A stretch of DNA of 55,528 nucleotides from Flavobacterium sp. (GCF_025352015.1 NZ_JANXUG010000027.1:1-55528); one strand, 5' to 3'; shown: positions 26,928 through 36,966, numbered from the stretch's first letter. The notes: generated by a model not told the origin, from the sequence alone. A program made the numbers and translations.

Positions 26928-29123
26928 TCAAATAACTAACAACCCAAAGTTTTTAAGAGATTGTAGTGGTTTTGAATACCAAAATAATTCAAAATTCTCA
27001 AAAGAAATTTCGAAATCATCTTTGAGCTGTGCAAAGCTTATTGTTTGATTATTGTTTACACTAAGTAATTCCAATTTTTTAAACCACCAATCCCCTATTT
27101 CTTTTTCCAATCTGATTTCTAATGTTGCTTTTTTACCATGAAAAGTAAGCACCATCATTTGCCAGTGATTTCCTTTTTTTGATTTAGTAACTATTTCAGT
27201 TATTGGTTTCCCTCCTATCCAAACAATTTTTGCCGAAGGTTTTGTTTGTATACTTTGGTCTTTTTCAAGACATGAAACAATATAATCGGAAGCGATTTTT
27301 GTTTTAGGGATTTTAAAATCAAACCAATCTTGAAGTTCATACTCAAAACAAATGCCGTGCATATAATTGAATAATGATTTTTTTAACCCAAAACTAAATT
27401 TATCGTGGTCAATTCCAGTTTTGTCTTTGAAATGAATGTCATTGTTTGCAAAAGTAATTGTGTTAGCAATTGGAATTACACCAAAATCTTCTGGAAACAT
27501 TCCCACAGGACTGTGAGCGGTCATGGCAAACTGATGCCAAAACCCCGATTGAATAATTTCTAACTCAAACATTTGGCGCACCATTTCTAAACTGTCAACG
27601 GTTTCCTGAAGCGTTTGCGTTGGATAACCATACATCAAATAGGCATGAACCAAGATTCCAGCTTCTGTGAAATTCCTTGTCACCTTTGCAACTTGTTCTA
27701 CCGTTACACCTTTTTGAATTAATTCTAATAATCTATCAGAAGCCACTTCCAATCCGCCCGAAACGGCAATACAACCCGAAGCTTTTAGTAGCAAACACAA
27801 ATCGGCAGTGAAATTTTTCTCGAAACGAATATTCGTCCACCACGAAATTGTAAGTTTCCTGCGAAGAATTTCTAAAGCAACTTCACGCATTAATACTGGT
27901 GGTGCAGCTTCATCTACAAAATGAAAACCATTTTCTCCATTTTGAGCAATGATTTCTTCCATTCTGTCAACTAAAGTTTTAGCAGCTATAGGTTCGTATA
28001 GCTTTATATAATCCAAAGAAATATCACAAAAAGTACATTTTCCCCAATAGCAGCCGTGCGCCATCGTTAGTTTATTCCAACGTCCATCACTCCACAAGCT
28101 GTGCATTGGGTTGGCAATTTCGATAACCGAAATATATTTATCCAAAAGCAAATCAGAATAATCAGGCGTACCAACATCGCTTTGTTTATAATCGGGTTTA
28201 GTTGCGTTGTTTTTATAAACTACTTTGTTGTTTTCGAGGAGAAACGTTCTTTTATAAGTAGCTCCTTCAGAAAGACAAACTGCTTTGTGGAGCAATTCTA
28301 CAGGCAATTCACCATCATCAAGTGTGATGAAATCAAAGAATTCGAAAACCCTTTTATCTTTTAAATCACGAAGTTCTGTGTTTGGGAAACCGCCACCCAT
28401 GGCTATTTTTATTTTTGGATAATGCTTTTTGATGAATTGTGCACAACGAAAAGCACTATATAAATTACCAGGAAACGGAACTGAAATCAATACTAAATTG
28501 GGTTGAACTTGTTTAAGTTTTTCTTCTAAAATGGGCAAGGAAATACTATCGATATACGTCAAGTCGTGATGTAGATTATTGTACATTTCATCAAACGAAT
28601 TAGCGCTTCTCCCCAATCTTTCGGCGTAACGGCTAAAGCCAAAGTTTTCATCAACCGTTTCTTTGATAAAATCAGATAAATCTTCGAGATATAGCGTGGC
28701 TAAATGCTTCGCTTTGTCCTGCATTCCCATAGAACCAAATGCCCATTGCATATTGTCTGATTGATCGAAACGTGAAGCTTGTGGCAGAAAGTTTCCGCTG
28801 CAGATTTGACGTGCCAATGTTGGATTTTTTCCCTGAAGAAAAGCAATAACAGCATCAACAGTGTTGATGTAATTCTCTTTAAGTGAAAAAATTCGTTGCA
28901 AATTTTGAGTTCCTTCAACTGCGGTCGGGATGACAATCTCCGTTCTAGAAAAGATACTCGTTAGACCTTGTTTTGAAAAAAGTTCCAGTATCACCTCGAT
29001 ACCTAAATCCATTTGATAGGCTAAAATGTTTTTAGTATTTAAAAATCCTTTCAAATAGGCTGTTGCCGGATAAGGCGTATTAAGTTGCGTAAACGGCGGT
29101 GTGAGTAAAAGGATGTCTTTCAT
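26928..29123 (-). CDS. B12-binding-domain radical SAM protein with C-x4-C-x2-C cluster motif
   Basis: 731-residue protein of unknown reaction. After about 180 unfamiliar residues beginning DILLLTPPFTQLNTPYPATAYLKG comes a Rossmann-like B12-binding-type segment (about 190-310; VLISVPFPGNLYSAF, KIAMGGGFPNTE). The radical SAM domain follows. Its cluster is GCYWGKCTFCD near residues 357-365: the first two Cys are four residues apart, not three. SAM-binding features follow (AVSGGLEVASDRLL, YGYPTQT). A C-terminal domain of about 170 residues is unassigned. The classic DxHxxG cobalamin motif is not obvious, so cobalamin binding is uncertain. Standing alone between rimO and a T9SS gene, context gives no substrate. 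Confidence 0.8.
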   Translation of the reverse strand: MKDILLLTPPFTQLNTPYPATAYLKGFLNTKNILAYQMDLGIEVILELFSKQGLTSIFSRTEIVIPTAVEGTQNLQRIFSLKENYINTVDAVIAFLQGKNPTLARQICSGNFLPQASRFDQSDNMQWAFGSMGMQDKAKHLATLYLEDLSDFIKETVDENFGFSRYAERLGRSANSFDEMYNNLHHDLTYIDSISLPILEEKLKQVQPNLVLISVPFPGNLYSAFRCAQFIKKHYPKIKIAMGGGFPNTELRDLKDKRVFEFFDFITLDDGELPVELLHKAVCLSEGATYKRTFLLENNKVVYKNNATKPDYKQSDVGTPDYSDLLLDKYISVIEIANPMHSLWSDGRWNKLTMAHGCYWGKCTFCDISLDYIKLYEPIAAKTLVDRMEEIIAQNGENGFHFVDEAAPPVLMREVALEILRRKLTISWWTNIRFEKNFTADLCLLLKASGCIAVSGGLEVASDRLLELIQKGVTVEQVAKVTRNFTEAGILVHAYLMYGYPTQTLQETVDSLEMVRQMFELEIIQSGFWHQFAMTAHSPVGMFPEDFGVIPIANTITFANNDIHFKDKTGIDHDKFSFGLKKSLFNYMHGICFEYELQDWFDFKIPKTKIASDYIVSCLEKDQSIQTKPSAKIVWIGGKPITEIVTKSKKGNHWQMMVLTFHGKKATLEIRLEKEIGDWWFKKLELLSVNNNQTISFAQLKDDFEISFENFELFWYSKPLQSLKNFGLLVI

Positions 29124-29140
29124 TTGCTATTATTGACGCA

Positions 29141-29148
29141 CAAATTTA
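29141..29148 (-). promoter_or_regulatory. candidate -7 element of the radical SAM gene
   Basis: Minus strand TAAATTTG, exact TAnnTTTG, 17 bases before the ATG at 29123. No TTG at the right spacing. Confidence 0.4.
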
Positions 29149-29266
29149 CTTTATATTTTTTATGATGTCACGTATTCATTACTATAGAAATAAAATAGTC
29201 ATTAATAAATCTTTAATAAAAAGTATGTTGATTGCTAATGTCGTTGATATAAAACTAAATAAATCA

Positions 29267-29274
29267 TAAATTTG
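29267..29274 (+). promoter_or_regulatory. promoter of the SprB-repeat T9SS gene
   Basis: TAAATTTG with a TTG exactly 20 bases upstream (29244-29246), a good -33/-7 pair, 56 bases before the ATG at 29331. Confidence 0.65.
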
Positions 29275-29330
29275 TTTTTTTATTCACAAGAACTTTCTTA
29301 TATTTATTTTCTTGTCTTACAGCGTAATTT

Positions 29331-32300
29331 ATGAAAACTGTACTGTTTTTTTTTCTACTATTGTCAAGTACCGCTATTTTTGGTCAAAATAAAACCAATG
29401 AAAAGATACTGTTCAAAACTGTTTTGAATGATCGGAAAATTGAGGATAGATTAGGTCACTTAATTACTGATGCTTTTAAGAGAAAAGTTTTTTTCGAAAA
29501 TGAACAAAAAAATATTTCATTACAACGTAAAAAAAGCATTACTTCTATTACATCATTAAGTGCTGTTCCGCTATGCAGTAACGGAAGTTTTGAAGAGTTT
29601 GATACTATTTCGGGTACTAATGTTTTAAAAAACTATGAATATATCGATGGAGCTCCGTTAAACCCGATGCAATGCAAACCCATTTCGGAAGTTGCGAATT
29701 TAAGAATTAAACAATACGACCCAAATGATGTTGGCCTTATGGTTTCAACAGTTCCCTCTAATTTTATTGATGAATTTATTGGTAATATTAATGCATATGA
29801 TCAATATACTTTAAAACTTAATTATAAGGAATCTTCTCCAACTATGGGTTTACTGCAAGCCAAACGTTTTAAAACCAACAATGAAACGCAATTAGTTTTT
29901 AATTATAAAGCTGTTTTACAAAGTATTACAACAAATGACCATGATAACGAACAACCATATTTTAAAGCAAGAGTCGTAAATCATTCGGGCGTGGTGGTTG
30001 ATGAATTTTGTTTAATTGGCACACCTACTAACTGTATTTTCAAACAAGCCAATATTGTTGAAGGTGGCAATATTATACTTTATACCCCAAACTGGCAAGC
30101 CGGAATATTAAATATTTCATCAATTCCAAATAATGAAAATTTTACTCTCGAAATAATGGCTTCACGATGTGGTTTGAATGGCCATTTTGGCTACGCCTAT
30201 GTTGATGATATTTGCTTGTTGCACGCCAACGAAAATCTTCAAGGCAGTATCCAATTAGATCCATTGTATAAAATATGCCCAACATTACCTATTTCAGTAT
30301 GTGGAAGTTTTACCATACCTACTTCGGGCACTATCAATGCTACTGTTACATCGGTTGTACTGAACGTCAGAGATGCAACTGGTACGGTAATTTATACTTC
30401 GCAAACACCGACAACTTTGGATTTAGTTACCAAACGTTTTTGTTTTGACTTGGTTGCTGCCAATTTACCAAACATAATCACCGAGAGTTACAACGTTTCT
30501 GCCACAATAAATTTTGGAATTACACAAACCAACTGCAGCGGTACCAGCTTCAATTCGGCAACAGATGACGATGCAAATCCGGGTTGGGATATTTGGTTTT
30601 TGAATTGTGTAAATTGCAATGTTGCCGTTCAAACTACGAGTTTAACATTGTGTGATAACAATAATGATGGGAAAGAATTTTTTAATCTTTCGAATGTCAA
30701 TAGCGGTATTGTTACCAATGCAAATGGATTAACTTTTAGCTACTTTACTAATTTAACCGATGCCACAAACAATACAAATCCTATTGTTGCCTTTACAAAT
30801 TATGAAAGTTATTCTACAACTATTTTTGTAAGAGTTACACAAAGTGCAACGTGTTATAAAATAATTGGGGTTCAACTTATTGTTAAAAACCCGTTTGCAA
30901 GTATTAGCGGTATACTAAACGTTTGTTCGGGCAGCACTACGCTCACCGCATCACCCGGAGTGAGCTATTTGTGGGCTGGTAGCTTACAAACTACTCAAAG
31001 TATATCAGTAGGTGCAGTGGGAACGTATACGGTTAGAGTAACAGATTCTTATGGTTGTATTGCAAATGGCTCGGTAACTATTTTAAGTAATTCGGTAGCG
31101 CCATTACCGTCTATTGTGTTGACGCAGCCAACTTGTTTTACCGCTACTGGCGCTATTCAAGTTACGTCAACAGCATCGGAATATAGTTATGATAATGGAG
31201 TAACATGGGAAACAAATTCGATAAAAAACAACTTACCTTACGGAACTTATTCGGTTAAAATAAGAACTGCCTCGGGCTGTACTTCTTATAATTCTAATGT
31301 GAGCATCATCCCTTATTTATCTTCTTTTCCCGATTTTACCTCTGTTGACCCTCTTTTTTGTGGGGATAGAGGAAGCATCACCATTACTTCAACAGCTGCT
31401 GAATATAGTTTTGATGATGGCGTAACGTGGACCACTAATAACATTGCAACCGGACTAGCATCGGGTATTTATTTAATTCGAACAAAAGACGCACAGGGTT
31501 GTATTTCTAATTTTAACAGTGTTTCTTTAAGTAGCGAATTTTTAGCACTCCCATTATATGTCAAAGACAATCCTTTTTGTGGTGCACTGGGTGGCATAAC
31601 AATAACAACTCCTGCCATGTCATTTAGTATTGATGGCGGAACAACTTGGCAAGCTTCAAATGTATTTTTGAATTTGACAAGCGGAAGTTACCTCGTTAAA
31701 ATTAGAGATTCACAAGGCTGTACGTCGCCCAATGCTTATGTTTATTTAAATAATTTACAAGACAGTTATCCCGATTATGATCTTACAGAAGCTGGTTGTG
31801 GTACTTATGCCTCACTGAAAATTTTAACACCTGGTGACGAGTATAGTTTTGACGGAGGTGCAACTTGGTCAACCAATAATACATTGGATAACTTGAATGG
31901 ACCAGCAAATTTTCAAGTGGTTGTAAAAAAAGGAATTAATTGCAGATCTTATACTGGCTATGTATATTTAAACAGTCATTTTCTTGCTATTCCGACCGCC
32001 ATTGATTATCATATCAACTTGTGTGATAAACTAAATGATGGTTCTGAAAATGTAGATTTAACGTTTTATAATACCAATCTTATTGCCAATGTAAATGCTT
32101 TTGGGTTTTCTTATTTCACGACTGCTGCCGATGCCGAAATAGGAAACGCCACTGGAAGTATTGCCAACTATACCGCTTGTAATTTGAGTAATACTAATAA
32201 TACTGTTTATGTACGTGTTACCTCTGCTGATGCTTGTCATAAAGTCGCTGCCTTGTCATTTACTTTCATAGATTCGCCTAGAATTGTTATGGAAGATAAA

Positions 32301-32960
32301 TACCCTCTCTGTGAATTTAAGACTGTTTTAATCGAAGCAGATTCGGGTTTTGATAGCTACACTTGGTCAACAACACAAACAACCAATGCAATCACTATAG
32401 CTTCACCAGGTAATTATTGGGTGGTTGTTACAGAGGATCACGGAAGCCTTACTTGTGATTCGCGCAAAGATTTTAATATCTTTTTATCAAATCCTGCCAC
32501 AATTACTAAAATTGAGGAATTTGACTGGACAGAAAATAACAATAGCATTATAATTACAGTAACTGGTTTAGGCATATATGAATATTCAATAGATGGAATT
32601 GTGTACCAAGACAGCAATGAATTTACGGGTTTATTGCCTGGAATTTATCATGTATATGTCAGAGATAAATTTGGCTGCGGCACAGTGCTTGACGAAGCAG
32701 TACTGTTAAACTATTCAAAGTATTTCACTCCAAATGGTGATGGCATAAATGATAATTGGCGCATAAATTTTTCGCAGTATGAAGCCGACTTCAAGGTGAA
32801 AATATTTGACCGTTATGGCAAAATGCTCAAAGTAATGAATTGTATAGAAGCCTGGGACGGCACTTATAATGGCAGTCTTGTACCGTCAGATGATTACTGG
32901 TTTTATGTAACCCGTAGTGATGGAAAAATTCATAAAGGACATTTTGCGATGAAACGATAA
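29331..32960 (+). CDS. large T9SS type B protein with SprB-like repeats
   Basis: 1209-residue secreted protein. A signal peptide ends IFGQ. Residues about 80-300 resemble a jelly-roll or discoidin-type module (LCSNGSFEEFD..., YVDDICLL). From about residue 590, four repeats of roughly 74 residues begin near 590, 665, 739 and 812. Each contains ITITS-like, EYSFDDGVTW and GxYxVKxRDxxGC elements, the hallmark of SprB repeats in Flavobacterium gliding adhesins. CDxxNDG-type modules flank them. The C-terminus (KYFTPNGDGINDNW ... EAWDGTYNG ... DDYWFYVTRSDGK) is the gliding-motility-associated sorting domain of type IX secretion. Likely surface-anchored; a role in adhesion or motility is inferred. 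Confidence 0.9.
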   Translation: MKTVLFFFLLLSSTAIFGQNKTNEKILFKTVLNDRKIEDRLGHLITDAFKRKVFFENEQKNISLQRKKSITSITSLSAVPLCSNGSFEEFDTISGTNVLKNYEYIDGAPLNPMQCKPISEVANLRIKQYDPNDVGLMVSTVPSNFIDEFIGNINAYDQYTLKLNYKESSPTMGLLQAKRFKTNNETQLVFNYKAVLQSITTNDHDNEQPYFKARVVNHSGVVVDEFCLIGTPTNCIFKQANIVEGGNIILYTPNWQAGILNISSIPNNENFTLEIMASRCGLNGHFGYAYVDDICLLHANENLQGSIQLDPLYKICPTLPISVCGSFTIPTSGTINATVTSVVLNVRDATGTVIYTSQTPTTLDLVTKRFCFDLVAANLPNIITESYNVSATINFGITQTNCSGTSFNSATDDDANPGWDIWFLNCVNCNVAVQTTSLTLCDNNNDGKEFFNLSNVNSGIVTNANGLTFSYFTNLTDATNNTNPIVAFTNYESYSTTIFVRVTQSATCYKIIGVQLIVKNPFASISGILNVCSGSTTLTASPGVSYLWAGSLQTTQSISVGAVGTYTVRVTDSYGCIANGSVTILSNSVAPLPSIVLTQPTCFTATGAIQVTSTASEYSYDNGVTWETNSIKNNLPYGTYSVKIRTASGCTSYNSNVSIIPYLSSFPDFTSVDPLFCGDRGSITITSTAAEYSFDDGVTWTTNNIATGLASGIYLIRTKDAQGCISNFNSVSLSSEFLALPLYVKDNPFCGALGGITITTPAMSFSIDGGTTWQASNVFLNLTSGSYLVKIRDSQGCTSPNAYVYLNNLQDSYPDYDLTEAGCGTYASLKILTPGDEYSFDGGATWSTNNTLDNLNGPANFQVVVKKGINCRSYTGYVYLNSHFLAIPTAIDYHINLCDKLNDGSENVDLTFYNTNLIANVNAFGFSYFTTAADAEIGNATGSIANYTACNLSNTNNTVYVRVTSADACHKVAALSFTFIDSPRIVMEDKYPLCEFKTVLIEADSGFDSYTWSTTQTTNAITIASPGNYWVVVTEDHGSLTCDSRKDFNIFLSNPATITKIEEFDWTENNNSIIITVTGLGIYEYSIDGIVYQDSNEFTGLLPGIYHVYVRDKFGCGTVLDEAVLLNYSKYFTPNGDGINDNWRINFSQYEADFKVKIFDRYGKMLKVMNCIEAWDGTYNGSLVPSDDYWFYVTRSDGKIHKGHFAMKR

Positions 32961-32983
32961 CGTTCATGGGAATGGCTTATAAA

Positions 32984-33016
32984 AAATCCTCAATTTGACA
33001 TTCAAATTGAGGATTT
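32984..33016. terminator. bidirectional terminator between convergent T9SS and M61 genes
   Basis: Perfect 15-bp stem (AAATCCTCAATTTGA / TCAAATTGAGGATTT) with a three-base loop. The minus strand has a T run after it, so it best serves the M61 peptidase gene, but it also lies 24 bp after the plus-strand stop. Confidence 0.88.
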
Positions 33017-33036
33017 ACAGTTGGCAAAAAGATAAC

Positions 33037-34896
33037 TTATCCTTTCAGCCAAGAAGTATTCAGAACCTGTTTTGAGGTATCGGTAAATTTATAGCCTTGC
33101 GCCTCGTCAAAATTCAGTTTTACTTTGCCGTTTATGGTTTGTTCTACGTTATCTCTCTTTATTTTCACACTTATCGCGTCGTCTGTTTTCCAGTTTTGGC
33201 TTTCTATTATCAGATCGTAAATGGTATCTAGATTATAGGGTTTATTGTTTATTGCCATAATAACATCACCTCCTTTTAGCCCTAAATTATTCATAAAGTT
33301 GTTTAATTCTGTACTCGGAATGACGATAATCTCTTTCGTTGTAGGGTTTACGGTGATATAAGGCGTTGACCGATCTTTTAACAATGGATTTACTGGAATC
33401 TGAATTTTTCCTTTGGTTACGCCCATTTTTGCAAAATAGGATTCGTAAGGTATTGGGGTTTTTCCAGAAACATAAGTGATTAAAAATTCGCCTACTTCGG
33501 GATACGTTAGTTGAGTGATTTTGCCAAAAAGTTCGTCGTCATTAAACGGCTTATTCACACCATATTCTTTGGATAATTTTTTCATTAAATCTAGAATTCC
33601 TCTTTGTCCATTGCTTTTTTCACGGATGATAATATCAATACACATTCCTATTAAAGCGCCTTTTTCATATACATTTAAGTACTGGTCTTTATAGGGATCT
33701 ACAAGCACATTGGCACTCATTTCGGTAAACGGCATGGTGTCATTTAAGCTAGAAGCATTGGTTATTTTTGTTGCCATTCTTTCATAAAACGCATCGGCAT
33801 CAATTAATCCTTGATTTACTTGAAAGAGATTGGCAAAATATTCGGTCACACCTTCATACATCCATAAATGTTTGGACATTTTTGGGTTGGTGTAATCAAA
33901 ATATTGAATTTCTTTTGAGTGAATGCTCAAGGGAGTTACAGTGTGAAAAAATTCGTGCGACACTACATCCTTTAACTGTTCGCCCAAAGCTTCTTTAGGC
34001 ATTAATTCAGGAAACACTACCGTGGTTGAAGTATGATGTTCTAGTGCTCCATATCCTTTGGCATCGGGTTGTTTTACATCTGACAGGTAAAGCAAAACGG
34101 TGTATCTTTTGTTGGTGTTAATAGAACCCAAAAAGGCTTTTTGAGCCCGCATTGTTTTTTCTAAATCGGGCAATAATTCTTTGGCTGTGTGTATGCCTGT
34201 TGGCGAATATACGCTGAACAATATTTGCATTCCATCAACAGTAAATGTTTCATAATCTGGTTTGGCATACATGATAGGATTGTCGGTCAAGTCAAAATAA
34301 CGCGCTACAACAAAATTATCTACTGTAGTACTTTTATCGCTATCTATTAAAGAAGTTGCTCCAAAAAGGGTGGCAGGATGCAAAATAGTTAAGTTAAAAT
34401 TTATCTCGGTTTTGTTGTCAAAATAACCCACAAAACCGTGATTGTTGACCATAAAATTTTTGCCTTCAAGAATATTTATACCTGCTGGCGAAAAGATATC
34501 GTCTTTGCCAAATCCTTTCCCCGTTTCAGTGTCGAAAGTGTCGTTTACCCAATAAGTGATTTTGGATAAAGATTTTGAATTAGAAATTTTCCAGGAGTTT
34601 TCATCTGTTTTAGCTGTTTTTAGTTCTTTTCCGGTTTTATCAAATGCCTTTAAATCATCGATAAGCTTTCCGTAATTATCGGCAGAATAAGTTCCTGGAA
34701 CTGTTTTTGGGAGATGAAATACCACATCATTACCAACCATTTTTGGCGGAATTATAGTTACCATAACCTTGTCATCTTTTACATGATTGAGATCGATGGT
34801 TACTTTTTCTACTTCTTTTAGTGCTTTTTTTTGTGCTGTTGCATTGAAGTTAGAAACCGCCAAAATAAAAACAATACTTAAAATTAATTTTTTCAT
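33037..34896 (-). CDS. M61 family metallopeptidase with PDZ domain
   Basis: 619-residue secreted zinc aminopeptidase of the glycyl-aminopeptidase family. The ATG at 34896 gives a proper signal peptide (MKKLILSIVFILAVSNFNATAQ); the frame runs ten codons further up without support. The N-terminal beta domain precedes a catalytic domain with zinc motif HEFFH (near residues 310-315) and downstream Glu ligand in WMYEGVTEYFA. A PDZ-like domain (LGLKGGDVIMAINNKPYN) sits at about 515-600. It probably acts in the periplasm on peptides with small N-terminal residues, as known for the family. Single gene. Confidence 0.92.
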   Translation of the reverse strand: MKKLILSIVFILAVSNFNATAQKKALKEVEKVTIDLNHVKDDKVMVTIIPPKMVGNDVVFHLPKTVPGTYSADNYGKLIDDLKAFDKTGKELKTAKTDENSWKISNSKSLSKITYWVNDTFDTETGKGFGKDDIFSPAGINILEGKNFMVNNHGFVGYFDNKTEINFNLTILHPATLFGATSLIDSDKSTTVDNFVVARYFDLTDNPIMYAKPDYETFTVDGMQILFSVYSPTGIHTAKELLPDLEKTMRAQKAFLGSINTNKRYTVLLYLSDVKQPDAKGYGALEHHTSTTVVFPELMPKEALGEQLKDVVSHEFFHTVTPLSIHSKEIQYFDYTNPKMSKHLWMYEGVTEYFANLFQVNQGLIDADAFYERMATKITNASSLNDTMPFTEMSANVLVDPYKDQYLNVYEKGALIGMCIDIIIREKSNGQRGILDLMKKLSKEYGVNKPFNDDELFGKITQLTYPEVGEFLITYVSGKTPIPYESYFAKMGVTKGKIQIPVNPLLKDRSTPYITVNPTTKEIIVIPSTELNNFMNNLGLKGGDVIMAINNKPYNLDTIYDLIIESQNWKTDDAISVKIKRDNVEQTINGKVKLNFDEAQGYKFTDTSKQVLNTSWLKG

Positions 34897-34987
34897 TGCT
34901 ACAATTTTTTTTGGATAAGTCCTCAAAAATAATCAATAGTTACAAGGGATTACAAATTTTTAGATTTGATTAACTAAACAATAAAAA

Positions 34988-35010
34988 AAACTCTTGCTGC
35001 ACAAGAGTTT
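34988..35010 (-). terminator. terminator of the TIGR03643 gene
   Basis: AAACTCTTG, five-base loop, CAAGAGTTT: perfect 9-bp stem. On the minus strand it is followed by about eight T, just after the stop codon at 35017. Confidence 0.87.
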
Positions 35011-35016
35011 TTAGGA

Positions 35017-35289
35017 TTAATCAAATTTATTTTTGATATAATATTTACTATCCAAATCATCAAAGTCGTCGATAATTAATTTTGGTTTTGGCTTGCTTCC
35101 TGCAACTTTCTTCTTCCAAAGTTCAAATTTATCTTTGGAAAGTAGCTTTCGCATCATTTCACTAACTTCGTTTTCTGATAGCCCAAATTCTTCTTTAATT
35201 ACTTCAAAAGGCTTTTTTCCCTCTTGCGCCATGCTGACAATCCGTTCTAATTGTTCGTAATCAAGTTCTACTAACTTACTTTTTTTCAT
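35017..35289 (-). CDS. TIGR03643 family small protein
   Basis: 90-residue conserved protein (DUF2805/TIGR03643). The core LDYEQLERIVSMAQEGKKPFEVIKEEFGLSENEVSEMMRK reads like a compact helix-turn-helix: two helices and a turn at FGLSENEV. The tail is basic (KKKVAGSKPKPK) and ends in an acidic-then-charged segment. DNA binding is plausible but not shown for the family. It has its own terminator and lies downstream of the AlkB-like gene on the same strand, with a 173-bp gap that is probably a separate promoter region. Confidence 0.8.
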   Translation of the reverse strand: MKKSKLVELDYEQLERIVSMAQEGKKPFEVIKEEFGLSENEVSEMMRKLLSKDKFELWKKKVAGSKPKPKLIIDDFDDLDSKYYIKNKFD

Positions 35290-35462
35290 TTCTGTAAAAG
35301 CATTTTATAAAAATATTCCTTGTTGCTTACTTTGAAATTCAATATTAGTAAAAATAGTAATTTGTTGGTTAACAATAGTATTATTTTTTCAACTTTTAAG
35401 AAATTAAAACAATTTTATATGAAAAGAGAGGTCTCTAAAAATTCAAAAATTAAATGGAATAC

Positions 35463-36065
35463 CTATTTTATTATCCTAAACGTAAGATTTATTCTTGGAC
35501 CAATTGGTTTTGCTGTTTTCGCTATTTGATGTTTCCAAAAATGTTGTGTTGTTCCGCTCATAATTAGTAAACTTCCGTGTTTCAAATTTAGTTTTAACTT
35601 TTGTGCTGCAATGGTATTGTGCTGCAAATAAAAAAACCGTTCCGCACCAAAACTCACCGAAGCAATAATTGGATTTATTCCTAATTCTTTCTCATTATCA
35701 GCATGCCAGCCATTGCTGTCTCTGCCATCACGATAATAATTCAGCAAAACAGTCGTGAAATTTTCAGTAACTATTTCTTCAATTTTGTTTTTAATAAATA
35801 ACAATAAAATACTCCAAGCATTGGGCTGCATTACAATATTCGAATAGTGGTAAGGTTTGCCTTCGTTACCAAAAAGTGCCGTCAATCTGGGTTGCGGATG
35901 TGTTTTCCCATAAACTGTAATCTTGTCCTGCTGCCACGGAATTTCATTTTTTAAACTTTCAAAAAATGCATCGGCACTACCATTTTCAAAAAAATTAGGA
36001 TAATACACAATCGTAGCATCGGGAAGGTCAAACGTAATTTTTTCTTTTGGGAAAAGTGAATTCAT
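35463..36065 (-). CDS. AlkB-like 2-oxoglutarate-Fe(II) dioxygenase
   Basis: 200-residue DNA/RNA repair-type dioxygenase that would oxidatively remove alkyl groups from bases. The Fe ligands are in NGWHADNE (H about 120, D about 122) and the distal His in TQHFWKHQI. The 2-oxoglutarate Arg pair is in GPRINLTFR. The substrate-side PRLTALFG and LLNYYRDGRDSNGWHAD are typical of the AlkB-2/3-like group found in Bacteroidota. Length is normal. Neighbouring genes are not repair genes. Direct base repair is inferred from the family. Confidence 0.9.
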   Translation of the reverse strand: MNSLFPKEKITFDLPDATIVYYPNFFENGSADAFFESLKNEIPWQQDKITVYGKTHPQPRLTALFGNEGKPYHYSNIVMQPNAWSILLLFIKNKIEEIVTENFTTVLLNYYRDGRDSNGWHADNEKELGINPIIASVSFGAERFFYLQHNTIAAQKLKLNLKHGSLLIMSGTTQHFWKHQIAKTAKPIGPRINLTFRIIK

Positions 36066-36076
36066 AATGCAAAAAT

Positions 36077-36114
36077 AAAGAGAAAAAAATGAATGATTTC
36101 ACTCTTTTCTCTTT
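36077..36114 (-). terminator. possible terminator of aqpZ
   Basis: AAAGAGAAAA (36077-36086) pairs with TTTTCTCTTT (36105-36114) across an 18-base loop. On the minus strand this lies just after the aqpZ stop codon, with a short T run. Weak AT-rich stem. Confidence 0.45.
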
Positions 36115-36133
36115 ATAAAATTAAATTCAAAAA

Positions 36134-36841
36134 TTAAGCCTCCGAATAATCTTGTAACAGATTTTTGTAAAGTAATCCTGCAACAACTGCACCTAGAATT
36201 GGAGCCGCCCAAAACAACCAAACCTGCGATAATGCTTCGCCTTGAACAAACAACGCTTGTGATAAGGAACGAGCCGGATTTACAGAAGTATTAGTAATGG
36301 GAATACTTACCAAATGAATTAGCGTTAAGGCAAGTCCAATGGCAACTCCAGCAAATTTGGTATTGGCAAATTTATCGGTAGTCCCGAGTATTACGAGTAA
36401 AAAAAACATAGTCAAAACAAATTCTGCAATAAAAGCCGATTGCATCGAATAACCGTCTGGAGAATAAGCACCGTAACCATTGGATGCAAAAGCACCTGCT
36501 TTGGTATTATCAATCATAAAACCAGCTTTCCCTGAACAAATAATAAACAAAGTGCCCGCTGCAGCAAGTGCTCCAACGCATTGTGAAACAATATACGGAA
36601 CTAAATCTTTTGCCGAAAATCTGCCTCCTGCCCAAAGTCCTAAAGAGACTGCAGGATTAAAATGGCCTCCCGAAATATGACCCACCGCATACGCCATCGT
36701 CAAAACAGTTAAGCCAAAAGCGAGAGATACACCAACAAATCCTATTCCCAAATTAGGAATTCCTGCAGCAAACAGTGCACTACCACAACCGCCAAAGACG
36801 AGCCAATAGGTGCCAAAAAATTCTGCAAATTGTTTTTTCAT
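36134..36841 (-). CDS. aqpZ: aquaporin Z
   Basis: 235-residue inner-membrane water channel with six helices. The two NPA boxes are present: HFNPAVSLG (near residue 61) and NPARSL (near residue 187). The N-terminus [28 protein letters not shown] is typical of AqpZ; the aromatic/Arg selectivity residue is the Arg in NPARS. Water rather than glycerol transport fits [11 protein letters not shown] (AqpZ-like). It follows moaA on the same strand after a 125-bp gap. It is probably a separate unit, although read-through from the Moco operon cannot be excluded. Confidence 0.95.
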   Translation of the reverse strand: MKKQFAEFFGTYWLVFGGCGSALFAAGIPNLGIGFVGVSLAFGLTVLTMAYAVGHISGGHFNPAVSLGLWAGGRFSAKDLVPYIVSQCVGALAAAGTLFIICSGKAGFMIDNTKAGAFASNGYGAYSPDGYSMQSAFIAEFVLTMFFLLVILGTTDKFANTKFAGVAIGLALTLIHLVSIPITNTSVNPARSLSQALFVQGEALSQVWLFWAAPILGAVVAGLLYKNLLQDYSEA

Positions 36842-36966
36842 AAGTTTATATTTTTAATCATAGTTTATATGATTGGTTAGTTATTTAAAATTAAAAAGTA
36901 AATTACTAGTTAAAATATCACGTACTACAAACTTATCAACAAGGTTCTGAACTGCTCATCGTGAAA

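Noticed and set aside
35463..36065. Ada-type adaptive response locus around the AlkB-like gene
   Set aside because: No ada, alkA or ogt neighbours; the genes around it are aquaporin and a TIGR03643 protein.
36856..36874. AATCATA/TATGATT hairpin between moaA and aqpZ as terminator
   Set aside because: Seven weak pairs and no T run; too poor to call.
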